From contig CALCBC010000073.1 of the NCBI GenBank assembly GCA_937898525.1, forward strand, positions 1 through 5,150: a stretch of DNA of 5,150 bases, in the 5' to 3' direction. The position numbers and the translations under genes were made by a program. The stretch's first letter is position 1. Each line of letters opens with the position of its first letter. Shown here piece after piece: positions 1 through 5,150 of the stretch. This DNA is from an uncultured Sphingomonadales bacterium. Lineage in GTDB: Bacteria; Pseudomonadota; Alphaproteobacteria; Sphingomonadales; Sphingomonadaceae. Below the pieces are notes generated by a model. The model saw only the letters and a list, made by a program, of their open reading frames with translations. It did no database searches and had not been told where the DNA came from.

Positions 1-762
1 CGGGTCCTCCATCATCAGGAAGTGTCCGTTGGCGTCGTAGGTTTCGGAGGTCCAGTCGGGCAGGACCTCACGCGTGGCGTCGGACTTGCCGAAGCCCGGG
101 CCGCCGGCGAACACGCTGAGCGCAGGGACAGCGATGGTCGCGTTCGCCTGTTCCTGCAGGACGGGGTCGAACATCGCTCGCCCTGCTCCCACTACCGTCG
201 CTTCAGGAGCAGCGAGCATCATCGCGCTGATCGCCTCGCGCAGCTCCGGCGAGGTGGCAGGGGCGAACATGCTCTCGACCATCTGCTTGCGCGCGTCAGG
301 GGTGAGCGGGCCGAACCCGGGAAAGTCCGCGAAGGACCGCACGTCGAGCGGGCCGTCGACCGCCACGAGGCCGGCGACGTGTTCGGGGTAGTCGAGCGCG
401 TACTCGCGGATCACCACCGCTCCCATCGAGTGACCGACCAGCACGGCCTTGTCAGCGCCGACTTCCTCTCGGACAGCCTCGACCGCCCTTGCGAACAGGT
501 CCATCGAGAAGGCCTCCGGCGCCGGCACGTCGCTCTTGCCGTGGCCGGGGAGGTCGAGCGTGACCACCCGGTAATCCCCGGCGAAGGCCGGCACCTGGGC
601 GGCCCACGAGCTCTCGTCGCAGGTCCAGCCGTGGACGAAGATCACCGTCCGCTCGCCGGTGCCGTGGACGGTGGAGTGGATTTCGAGCCCGTCCACCGAT
701 GCTGCAGCGGCGGGGGTCGCCAGCGCGAGGGACAAGGCCACAGCCCATGCCAGTCGACGCAT
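1..762 (-). CDS. Exported alpha/beta-fold hydrolase, 3' end cut by window edge
   Basis: The first 254 codons are present and the frame runs off the left edge, so the C-terminus is missing. Residues 1-21 form a Sec signal peptide: MRR, a hydrophobic stretch, then an Ala-rich cleavage site near AAAA-S, so a periplasmic or secreted enzyme is expected. The alpha/beta hydrolase landmarks appear in order: oxyanion-hole motif VHGW (43-46), LPGHGKS (71-77), nucleophile elbow GHSMG (110-114, Ser112), and a late GHFLMMEDP segment whose His247 is the likely catalytic histidine. The acid could be Asp136 (VAVDG) or Asp228; I cannot decide. The family covers esterases, lipases, peptidases and dehalogenases; a Ser nucleophile argues against dehalogenase, and the substrate is unknown. 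The start at 762 is supported by GGAGGAG five bases upstream. It is separated from the CoA-transferase upstream by 223 bases holding an inverted repeat, so it is probably a separate transcription unit. The fold assignment is firm; the substrate is not. Confidence 0.9.
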   Translation of the reverse strand, partial: MRRLAWAVALSLALATPAAAASVDGLEIHSTVHGTGERTVIFVHGWTCDESSWAAQVPAFAGDYRVVTLDLPGHGKSDVPAPEAFSMDLFARAVEAVREEVGADKAVLVGHSMGAVVIREYALDYPEHVAGLVAVDGPLDVRSFADFPGFGPLTPDARKQMVESMFAPATSPELREAISAMMLAAPEATVVGAGRAMFDPVLQEQANATIAVPALSVFAGGPGFGKSDATREVLPDWTSETYDANGHFLMMEDP

Positions 763-864
763 CGCAACTCCTCCGCTCAAGTCACTGCCGAATATCGGAC
801 CTTTGCCCTGCCCCGAATTGCTACCGGCTTCCCTCGCTCGCGTGAATGATCAAATAGGAATTGG

Positions 865-945
865 CGCACAAAGACGCCAAGACGCCAGGGTGTAATGCCC
901 CGGTCACATCGCCGCTGTCTCTTCGTGGCTTCGCGGCTTTGTGCG
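865..945. repeat. Imperfect inverted repeat made of 8-base AAG-phased units
   Basis: The left arm begins CGCACAAAG at 865 and continues with the unit AAGACGCC twice in perfect tandem (871-886). The right arm, read on the minus strand from 945, begins with the same CGCACAAAG and continues in the same 8-base phase (AAGCCGCG, AAGCCACG, then AAGAG). The first 22 positions of the arms agree at 17, and about 34 bases separate the arms. The element lies between the stop of the CoA-transferase and the start of the hydrolase. Arms of this style, with CACAAAG followed by AAG-phased 8-mers, recall short dispersed intergenic repeats in many proteobacterial genomes; that comparison is from memory. In the minus-strand transcript it could fold into a long hairpin and limit read-through. 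A short GC hairpin (958-969) followed by TCTTTT on the minus strand lies just upstream and is a weak terminator candidate for the CoA-transferase. Confidence 0.7.
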
Positions 946-985
946 AAAAGATGGAGCCCGCGTGCGCGGCCGGGTGAGCGCTCGG

Positions 986-2095
986 TCAGCCCTCACCCAG
1001 CTTCGGCGAGCGTTTCGGCGGGGCCAGTTCGGCGTCTGAGAAGCGGATCGGGGTGCGCAGGCCCCTGAGGCCCTCGCCGAGGTCGAGGACCATCCCGCGC
1101 GCGGCGATCTGCGGGTCGGCGAGAGCCTCGGCGACGGTGTTGATCGGGCCGGCCGGGATGCCCTGCTCTTCGAGCGCGGCAAGCAGCGCGTCGCGTTCCC
1201 AGTCGCGGGTCTGGGCGGCGATCGCCTGAGACAGGGCGACGCGATCGCGGACGCGGCCGGCGTTGCTCCACCACTTCTTCTCGTAAGGAATGTCGATCAC
1301 GTCGGTGAGGCGCAGGAACTGCGCGTCGTTGCCGACCGCGAGGATGATCCAGCCGTCGGCGACCGGGAACGCCTCGTAGGGCGCGATGTTCGGGTGGGCG
1401 TTGCCGAGGCGGCGCGGCGCCTTGCCCGAGACGAGATAGTTCATCGCCTGGTTGGCGAGCGTGCCGGTCATCACGTCGAACAGCGCCATGTCGATGTGCT
1501 GGCCGCGGCCGGTCACCTCGCGCTGGCGCAGCGCGGCCTGGATCGCGATCACCGCGTAGAGGCCGGTCAGGATGTCGGCATAGGCGACGCCGATCTTCAT
1601 CGGCGGGCCGGCGGGATCGCCGGTCAGGTCCATGATCCCGCTCATGCCCTGGACGATGAAGTCGTAGCCGGCGCGCGGCGCGTAGGGGCCGTCGTGGCCG
1701 AAGCCGGTGATCGAGCAGTAGACGAGGCGCGGGTTGATCTCGCCGAGGCTCGGATAGTCGAGCCCGTACTTGGCGAGCCCGCCGAGCTTGAAGTTCTCGA
1801 TCAGCACGTCGGCCTCGCGCACGAGGCCGAGCACCGTCTGGCGGCCTGCGTGGGTGGTGAAGTCGGCGACGATCGAGCGCTTGCCGCGGTTGGTGGCGTG
1901 GAAGTAGGCGGCGTCCTCGGTGCCGTCGCCGTTGTCGACGAACGGCGGGCCCCAGCGGCGGGTGTCGTCGCCCTCGGGGCTTTCGACCTTGATGACTTCC
2001 GCGCCGAGGTCGGCGAGGATCTGCCCGGCCCACGGCCCGGCGAGGACGCGGGCGAGCTCGACGACCTTGAGGCCGGTGAGGGGTGCGCTTGTCAT
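986..2095 (-). CDS. CaiB/BaiF family (class III) CoA-transferase
   Basis: This 369-residue cytoplasmic enzyme should move CoA between carboxylic acids. The N-terminus LTGLKVVELARVLAGPWAGQ followed by LADLGAEVIKVE (28-38) is the family hallmark. NRGKRSI (69-75), LIENFKLG (98-105), the FGHDGP motif (132-137) and TGRGQHIDMALFD (195-207) follow in the expected order. The catalytic aspartate, which forms the glutamyl/aspartyl-CoA intermediate in this class, is most likely Asp174 in YADILTG. The later GNAHPNIAPYEAF and AGPINT segments are also typical. The length is slightly short of the usual 380-400 but complete, ending at TGA. The ATG at 2095 is three bases after the stop of the small membrane gene and has only a weak GGTGGC-like site inside that gene's end, so translation is probably coupled. 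The family includes formyl-CoA, carnitine, mesaconyl-CoA and succinyl-CoA transferases plus racemases such as AMACR. I cannot choose a substrate; the decarboxylase-like neighbour suggests an aromatic or dicarboxylic acid route. Confidence 0.93.
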   Translation of the reverse strand: MTSAPLTGLKVVELARVLAGPWAGQILADLGAEVIKVESPEGDDTRRWGPPFVDNGDGTEDAAYFHATNRGKRSIVADFTTHAGRQTVLGLVREADVLIENFKLGGLAKYGLDYPSLGEINPRLVYCSITGFGHDGPYAPRAGYDFIVQGMSGIMDLTGDPAGPPMKIGVAYADILTGLYAVIAIQAALRQREVTGRGQHIDMALFDVMTGTLANQAMNYLVSGKAPRRLGNAHPNIAPYEAFPVADGWIILAVGNDAQFLRLTDVIDIPYEKKWWSNAGRVRDRVALSQAIAAQTRDWERDALLAALEEQGIPAGPINTVAEALADPQIAARGMVLDLGEGLRGLRTPIRFSDAELAPPKRSPKLGEG

Positions 2096-2098
2096 CGC

Positions 2099-2290
2099 TC
2101 AGCCACCGCTGATCCAGGCCATAGATGCCATCAACCCAGCGACCGCGACATTCCAGAACACTTGCCAGCTGAAGTTGGGGTAGTCGCGAGCTATGAGCCG
2201 GTTCTGAAGCCACATCTTGCCGTATACGGCACCGCTGAGCGCGTTGCCGAGGAGGAGAACGGCGAGAACGACGAATAGGCCCGTTGCCAT
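2099..2290 (-). CDS. Small two-helix membrane protein, unknown function
   Basis: The product has 63 residues. It has two hydrophobic segments, about 4-23 and 43-60, joined by a polar loop carrying Lys25, Arg31 and Arg35. By the positive-inside rule the loop should be cytoplasmic with both ends outside. Aromatic residues (Tyr23, Trp27, Tyr37, Phe40, Trp42, Trp46) flank the helices as expected at membrane interfaces. I do not recognise a family. Gene reality is supported by its position: 13 bases after the amidohydrolase stop and three bases before the CoA-transferase start, filling the gap exactly, with a composition very unlike chance high-GC frames, which are rich in Arg and Pro. The ribosome binding site is poor (GAGG about ten bases upstream, overlapping the preceding stop), consistent with translational coupling to the gene before it. 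It could be an accessory to transport or a membrane anchor for a neighbour, but that is only inference from gene order. Confidence 0.75.
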   Translation of the reverse strand: MATGLFVVLAVLLLGNALSGAVYGKMWLQNRLIARDYPNFSWQVFWNVAVAGLMASMAWISGG

Positions 2291-2303
2291 CAGGGGGAAT
2301 GCC

Positions 2304-3329
2304 TCACTCCCGCGCGATGTGGAACACGCGTTCGGCGTTGCCGTGGCACAGCGCGTGGCGTTCCTCGTCGGTGCACTCGAACGCCTCGATGAAATCGACC
2401 GCGGGCTTCATCGGCTGGTACGGGTAGTCGATCGCCCACATTACGTTCTCCACGCCGAGCTTGTCGATCGCGTAGCGCAGCGCGAGGGGGTCCTCGACGC
2501 CGCTGGTGGTGATGACGAAGTTGTCGCGGAAGTATTCGGCCATCGTGCGCTCGGTCTTGCGCGCGCGGCCGACCTTCTGCGCACGGGTGTTCATGAAGTT
2601 GATCCGCCAGATCCAGAACGGCACCGCCTCGCCCATGTGGCCGATGCAGATCTTGAGCTTCGGGAAGCGGTCGAACACGCCGCCGGCCATCATCCGTACC
2701 GCGTGGGTGCCGACCTCGACGCCGTAACCCCACATCGCCGAGTCCATGCCGTAGTCCTGCAGCGGGCCCTTGAGGGTGTCGCTGGCGGCCCGCGGGTGGA
2801 TGTAGATGCAGCGGTCGAGCGCCTCGGCGGCCTCGAGGATCGGCCAGAACTTGGGATCGTCGAGGTACTCGCCGTAGGTGTGGCTGTTGATCATGAAGCC
2901 GTTGAGCTTCAGCTCGGTGATCGCCCGTTCCATCTCCTTCGCCGCGCGCTTCGGGCTGTGCGGCGCAAAGCTGGCGAGGCCGGCGAAGCGCGTCGGATAC
3001 TTGCGGCAGACCTCGGCGAGGCGATCGTTGGCGAGCATCGCCAGCTCGTGCGCGGTGTCGGCATCGAACATCTGGACCCCGGGCGCGGTCAGCGCGAGCA
3101 GGTGCATGTCGACGCCCAGTTCGTCCATCTGCGGCAGCCGGTGCTGCTCGACGTCCAGCAGGCCGGAAAGGAAGTCGAGCTTGTTGTAGCCGGAGGTGTC
3201 GGCCGGCGCGTCGTAGATGCCCTTGACGAGCAGCTTGTCGAGGCTCTGGGTCGGGCTGTTGGCGATCTTGCGCAGCTCTTCGGCGACTTCGGGGATCGAC
3301 CAGGCTTCCTCGGTGGCGATCAGACGCAT
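2304..3329 (-). CDS. Amidohydrolase-2 family protein, probable non-oxidative decarboxylase
   Basis: This 341-residue metal-dependent TIM-barrel protein belongs to the ACMSD / gamma-resorcylate / 2,3-dihydroxybenzoate / 5-carboxyvanillate decarboxylase group. The N-terminus has IATEEAW (4-10), matching the metal-binding Glu strand of that group. YIHPR (176-180) supplies His178, IGHMGE (229-234) supplies His231 and Glu234, TTSG (274-277) follows, and AIDYPY (299-304) supplies Asp301. These are the usual metal and catalytic positions. ASDTLKGPLQDYGMDSAMWGYGVEVGTHA includes a segment probably lining the active site. Known members remove CO2 from hydroxybenzoates or carboxymuconate semialdehydes without redox cofactors; some relatives are hydrolases. 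The ATG at 3329 is preferred over one at 3419 because GAGGAG precedes it by six bases and family alignment starts here; the extra 30 residues look random. It is the first gene of a tight unit with the small membrane protein and CoA-transferase. Family is certain, decarboxylase role is likely, and substrate is unknown. Confidence 0.9.
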   Translation of the reverse strand: MRLIATEEAWSIPEVAEELRKIANSPTQSLDKLLVKGIYDAPADTSGYNKLDFLSGLLDVEQHRLPQMDELGVDMHLLALTAPGVQMFDADTAHELAMLANDRLAEVCRKYPTRFAGLASFAPHSPKRAAKEMERAITELKLNGFMINSHTYGEYLDDPKFWPILEAAEALDRCIYIHPRAASDTLKGPLQDYGMDSAMWGYGVEVGTHAVRMMAGGVFDRFPKLKICIGHMGEAVPFWIWRINFMNTRAQKVGRARKTERTMAEYFRDNFVITTSGVEDPLALRYAIDKLGVENVMWAIDYPYQPMKPAVDFIEAFECTDEERHALCHGNAERVFHIARE

Positions 3330-3335
3330 GCGGCT

Positions 3336-3341
3336 CTCCTC
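3336..3341 (-). promoter_or_regulatory. Ribosome binding site fixing the amidohydrolase start
   Basis: GAGGAG on the minus strand ends six bases before the ATG at 3329. The longer in-frame option at 3419 has no comparable site. This, with the family-typical N-terminus at 3329, decides the start. Confidence 0.75.
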
Positions 3342-3496
3342 TGGGGCACTGTTTGCGGCGAGATTGTCGGAGCGGAGGAGATTGTTCAAGCACGGCTTCC
3401 GGGTTCGGACCCAGTCCAACGCTTCCGCTGGATGGAAAGTCGAAGCTGGCCCTTGCCGGAGCTGGAAAGGGGTGACGGCGCGCGGGCCTCGTCAGG

Positions 3497-3527
3497 CGAG
3501 AAAACAGGGACTGTCCCTATTTTCTCG
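3497..3527. repeat. 31-base near-perfect palindrome, possible terminator or dispersed palindromic repeat
   Basis: Arms of 15 bases flank a single central base. The left arm starts CGAGAAAA and ends GGGAC, the right arm is its reverse complement except at one position. On the minus-strand RNA that odd pair is a U-G wobble, so the hairpin is fully paired apart from a three-base loop, whereas on the plus strand it is a C-A mismatch. It begins three bases after the stop of the membrane protein gene (3531) and about 170 bases before the amidohydrolase start. Position and strand bias fit a hairpin terminator or 3'-end stabiliser for the upstream unit, although the U-run lies inside the stem rather than after it. 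The core GGGAC/GTCCC with flanking A/T runs recalls REP-like palindromes dispersed in proteobacteria, sometimes mobilised by REP-associated (RAYT) transposases. That comparison is from memory; no transposase is in this window. Confidence 0.75.
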
Positions 3528-3530
3528 AGA

Positions 3531-3914
3531 TCAGTCGGAGGCGCGCTCGGAGGAGCGCCGGGCGACGACGCCGGCAACAAGCGCCGGGAGCATGGTCACC
3601 GCGCCCGCGACAAGCGCGAAAACGACCTCGAACGGCCACAGGTTGTGCCGGGTGGGGTCGACCGCGGTATCGGCCGCGACGCGAATCATCACCACCGCTG
3701 CGGGGCACGAGCCCATCACCAGCAGCACCCGGCGCAGGCGGCCTTCGTGGACCACCGCAAGCATCAGCGCGATTCCCGCGAGCACGACGAGCCCGGCCCA
3801 CACCGCCGGGCCGACCAGCTCCAGCTCCCCGTAGGGCACGCGCCAGCAGGGCACGCCGAGCACGAGCAGGGCGGCAAGGAAGCCGAGCGGAAGGCGCAGG
3901 TCGCGGAACGCCAT
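3531..3914 (-). CDS. Four-helix integral membrane protein, unknown function
   Basis: The product has 127 residues with four hydrophobic segments at roughly 8-24, 35-55, 62-79 and 95-117, so it should sit in the inner membrane with both ends on the same side. The tail RRSSERASD and the loop HEGRLRR are positively charged and probably cytoplasmic. The loop between helices three and four carries DPTRHNLWPFE (86-96), whose mix of polar and aromatic residues looks like a conserved family signature. I recognise the style of a small uncharacterised proteobacterial family but can give no name or function. The ATG at 3914 is preceded only by a weak AGG four bases upstream, and no earlier ATG/GTG start was seen just upstream in the frame. 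It follows the substrate-binding protein on the same strand after 52 bases, so the two may share a transcript. It is far too small and of the wrong architecture to be the missing ABC permease. The palindrome at 3497-3527 lies directly after its stop. Confidence 0.82.
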   Translation of the reverse strand: MAFRDLRLPLGFLAALLVLGVPCWRVPYGELELVGPAVWAGLVVLAGIALMLAVVHEGRLRRVLLVMGSCPAAVVMIRVAADTAVDPTRHNLWPFEVVFALVAGAVTMLPALVAGVVARRSSERASD

Positions 3915-3966
3915 GACCTGCGAATAGCCTGAACTGGTTAAGGAACGGCGTCCTGCGACGGCTGCG

Positions 3967-4947
3967 TCAGGGATCGAGCGCCAGCGCCTCTTCGTAGACG
4001 CTGGTGTCGATCAGTGCCGCAAGCTCCTCGCGCGAGCGCGGGGGGCGGTTGGCCTGGGCGGCAAGCCATTGCTCCTCGACCACCATCACGTCGAGCAGGT
4101 CGGGCGGGATGCCGGGCTCGTAGCGGTGATGCTTCCAGCTGTCCTCGACGTCCTCCGGCGAGAAGCCGCCTGCCTCGACCACGAGCGCCCTGGCGCGTGC
4201 CGGGTCGGCGCGCAGCTCAGCCGAAGCGTCGATGATAGCGCGGACGAAGCGGACGATCTTCGCGCGGGTGACGGGGTCGGCGAGCTTCTCGGCGGTCGTG
4301 TTGAGGTTGAACAGCTCGCGATAGACGCCCTCGCCCGAGAACTCGATCATGTCGGTTCCAAGCACCTGCGCGGCGTTCTCGCTCTCGGGTTCCCAGATCA
4401 CCACCGCGTCGACCTCGCCCTTGCGCAAAGCCTCGGTCATCCCGGCGAGCGGGACGATCGGCCGCGCGTCGATGTCGGCGAAGCTGAGGCCGGCGCGCTC
4501 GAGCATGCGGTGGAGGAAATAGCCCGAGCTGGTCTGCGGGATCGTCGCGACGGCCTTGCCCTTGAGGTCGGCGACGCTCTCGATACCCGCGGAGCGGCGC
4601 GCGACGATCCGGTAGAGACCCTCGCTGACGCCGAGGATCACACGCAGGTTCGGATTCTCGACCGAGTAGCGCAGCAGCTGGGTCTCGGCGTTGGTGGCGA
4701 CGTCGGCCTCGCCCTCCTCGCCGAAACCGGGCACCGGTGGCGCGCCGACGAGATTGGCGAGGCTGCCCATGCGGACAGTGGCCTCGCCCGGATAATGGTC
4801 TTCGGCCGCGAGCAGCACCGGGGCGATCTCGAAAGTCTGCTTGTTGCCGTAGACGGCGATCGGGCCCGGATCGTCGTTGGCGCACGCGGCGGGTACCGTC
4901 GCCGCGAGCACGAGTGCCAAGGATGCTATAAGGCTGATGCGCGGCAT
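3967..4947 (-). CDS. ABC transporter periplasmic substrate-binding protein (NMT1/SsuA-like)
   Basis: The product has 326 residues from the ATG at 4947. Residues 1-23 are a signal peptide ending ACA before NDDP, which fits signal peptidase I. Cys22 in PAAC makes a poor lipobox, so a lipoprotein is possible but less likely. The mature protein has the layout of nitrate/sulfonate/taurine/pyrimidine-precursor binding proteins: AVYGNKQTFEIAP (31-43) in the first strand, SAGIESVADLKGKAVA (119-134), TSSGYFLHRMLERAGL (139-154), and MTEALRKGEVDAVVIWEPES (170-189) in the second lobe. Such proteins deliver small anions or thiamine-precursor-like molecules to an ABC permease, but neither permease nor ATPase is beside it here. 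The ligand cannot be told from sequence. An ATG at 5004 would add 19 residues ahead of the signal peptide and is rejected. The gene is divergent from the plus-strand gene at 5098, and a four-helix membrane protein follows it. Confidence 0.9.
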   Translation of the reverse strand: MPRISLIASLALVLAATVPAACANDDPGPIAVYGNKQTFEIAPVLLAAEDHYPGEATVRMGSLANLVGAPPVPGFGEEGEADVATNAETQLLRYSVENPNLRVILGVSEGLYRIVARRSAGIESVADLKGKAVATIPQTSSGYFLHRMLERAGLSFADIDARPIVPLAGMTEALRKGEVDAVVIWEPESENAAQVLGTDMIEFSGEGVYRELFNLNTTAEKLADPVTRAKIVRFVRAIIDASAELRADPARARALVVEAGGFSPEDVEDSWKHHRYEPGIPPDLLDVMVVEEQWLAAQANRPPRSREELAALIDTSVYEEALALDP

Positions 4948-5097
4948 GGTCCCTCCCAGGTCGTTTTTGGACCGGCACACTAGCCGATGGAAAAGGGGAC
5001 ACAATCACAAGGCGGCGCAGAATGCGCGCACGATCGGCCCTCGACGGTGGCCGAGTGGTTTGGCACATGCACCGTAAACACGAGAGGGAGGAACGGG
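4948..5097. promoter_or_regulatory. Divergent intergenic region expected to hold two promoters
   Basis: These 150 bases separate two genes pointing away from each other, so each should have its promoter here. For the minus-strand binding protein, a weak sigma-70-like pair can be drawn on the minus strand: TTGTGT (5004-4999) as -35, a 16-base spacer, and TAGTGT (4982-4977) as -10, leaving a leader of about 23 bases. The match to consensus is modest and could be chance. For the plus-strand gene I see no convincing -35/-10 pair. No clear operator palindrome was found. The presence of promoters follows from gene layout; the exact boxes are tentative. Confidence 0.4.
4951..4957 (-). promoter_or_regulatory. 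Ribosome binding site fixing the binding-protein start
   Basis: GGGAGGG on the minus strand lies three bases before the ATG at 4947 (GGAGG core at four bases). The encoded N-terminus at this start is a clean signal peptide, whereas the start at 5004 would bury it behind 19 residues. Both facts select 4947. Confidence 0.75.
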
Positions 5098-5150
5098 ATG
5101 CGGTGGAAGCTGTGGCTGGTGGCAGCCGTCCTGGCAGGCGGCACGGCCTT
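5098..5150 (+). CDS. Start of an exported protein gene, cut by window edge
   Basis: Only 17 complete codons are visible. The ATG at 5098 follows a strong GGAGG ribosome binding site (5087-5091) at six bases. The encoded start MRWKLWLVAAVLAGGTA has a basic N-region and a hydrophobic Ala/Leu/Val core, which is the beginning of a signal peptide or membrane anchor. The family cannot be known from this fragment. It is divergent from the substrate-binding protein gene, so an uptake partner such as an outer-membrane receptor is possible, but that is guesswork. Confidence 0.7.
   Translation, partial: MRWKLWLVAAVLAGGTA

Noticed and set aside
22..849. Plus-strand open frame opposite the alpha/beta hydrolase
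   Set aside because: The minus-strand frame has a signal peptide, a GHSMG nucleophile elbow and a strong ribosome binding site; the plus frame is Arg/His-rich noise.
1394..2278. Long plus-strand open frame opposite the CoA-transferase
   Set aside because: It mirrors the codon structure of the transferase; the low-complexity Ala/Gly/Val/Asp-rich protein has no family features and no ribosome binding site was seen.
3345..3392. Possible promoter for the amidohydrolase (TTGAAC, 17-base spacer, CAATCT on the minus strand)
   Set aside because: The -10 box matches the consensus at only two of six positions, so it is not distinguishable from chance.
3386..3580. 64-codon minus-strand open frame crossing the palindrome
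   Set aside because: It overlaps the end of the membrane protein gene, reads through the palindrome, has no ribosome binding site of note and is Ser/Pro/Arg-rich, as expected of non-coding sequence.
2217..3932. Very long plus-strand open frame (571 codons) opposite the amidohydrolase and membrane protein genes
   Set aside because: It is antisense to three well-supported genes and an intergenic region, is rich in Arg, Val, Asp and His without domains, and arises from the strong third-position GC bias of the minus-strand genes.
4069..4983. Plus-strand open frame opposite the substrate-binding protein
   Set aside because: Antisense to a clear family member, composition typical of shadow frames, no recognisable motif.
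5048..5075. tRNA-Ser-like D-arm (GTGGCCGAGTGGTTTGGC)
   Set aside because: The D-stem GCC/GGC and loop look tRNA-like, but no anticodon stem, T-arm (GGTTCRA) or acceptor pairing follows before the gene start at 5098. Most likely coincidence.
5060..5075. Sigma-54-like TGGCAC element upstream of the plus-strand gene
   Set aside because: The -24-like part is present, but the required GC at the -12 position with ten-base spacing from GG is GT here.

Overview
The window is GC-rich DNA from a bacterium, most likely an alphaproteobacterium (Sphingomonadales-like) or a related pseudomonadotal lineage. That placement is a guess from the strong G/C preference at third codon positions, the protein families and the intergenic repeat style; no rRNA or marker gene is present. 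Six genes lie on the minus strand and one gene start lies on the plus strand at the right edge. All five stop codons visible on the minus strand are TGA. No tRNA, rRNA, CRISPR array, transposase or phage gene was found, and no gap between genes exceeds about 225 bases.

Following minus-strand transcription from right to left, the right edge holds a divergent pair. At 5098 a plus-strand gene begins with a strong ribosome binding site and a signal peptide, and is cut by the window end. At 4947 a periplasmic substrate-binding protein of the NMT1/SsuA (nitrate/sulfonate/taurine-like) class begins on the minus strand. It is followed 52 bases later by a four-helix membrane protein of unknown function (3914-3531). 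No permease or ATPase is seen beside the binding protein. A 31-base near-perfect palindrome (3497-3527) begins three bases after the membrane protein's stop codon.

Next comes a compact three-gene unit. It encodes an amidohydrolase-2 family protein resembling non-oxidative hydroxyarylate decarboxylases (3329-2304), a 63-residue membrane hairpin protein (2290-2099) and a CaiB/BaiF class III CoA-transferase (2095-986). The gaps are 13 and 3 bases, so co-transcription is very likely. An enzyme that may decarboxylate an (aromatic) acid next to one that moves CoA between carboxylic acids suggests a small carboxylic acid catabolic module, but the substrate cannot be read from the sequence.

A 223-base gap follows. 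It contains an 81-base inverted repeat built from 8-base AAG-phased units, which looks like a dispersed intergenic repeat. The left edge is an exported alpha/beta hydrolase (762-1) whose C-terminus is cut off. Nothing in the window is clearly a new defence or mobile system. The most interesting items are the three-gene unit with its small membrane protein, the orphan binding protein, and the two structured intergenic repeats.
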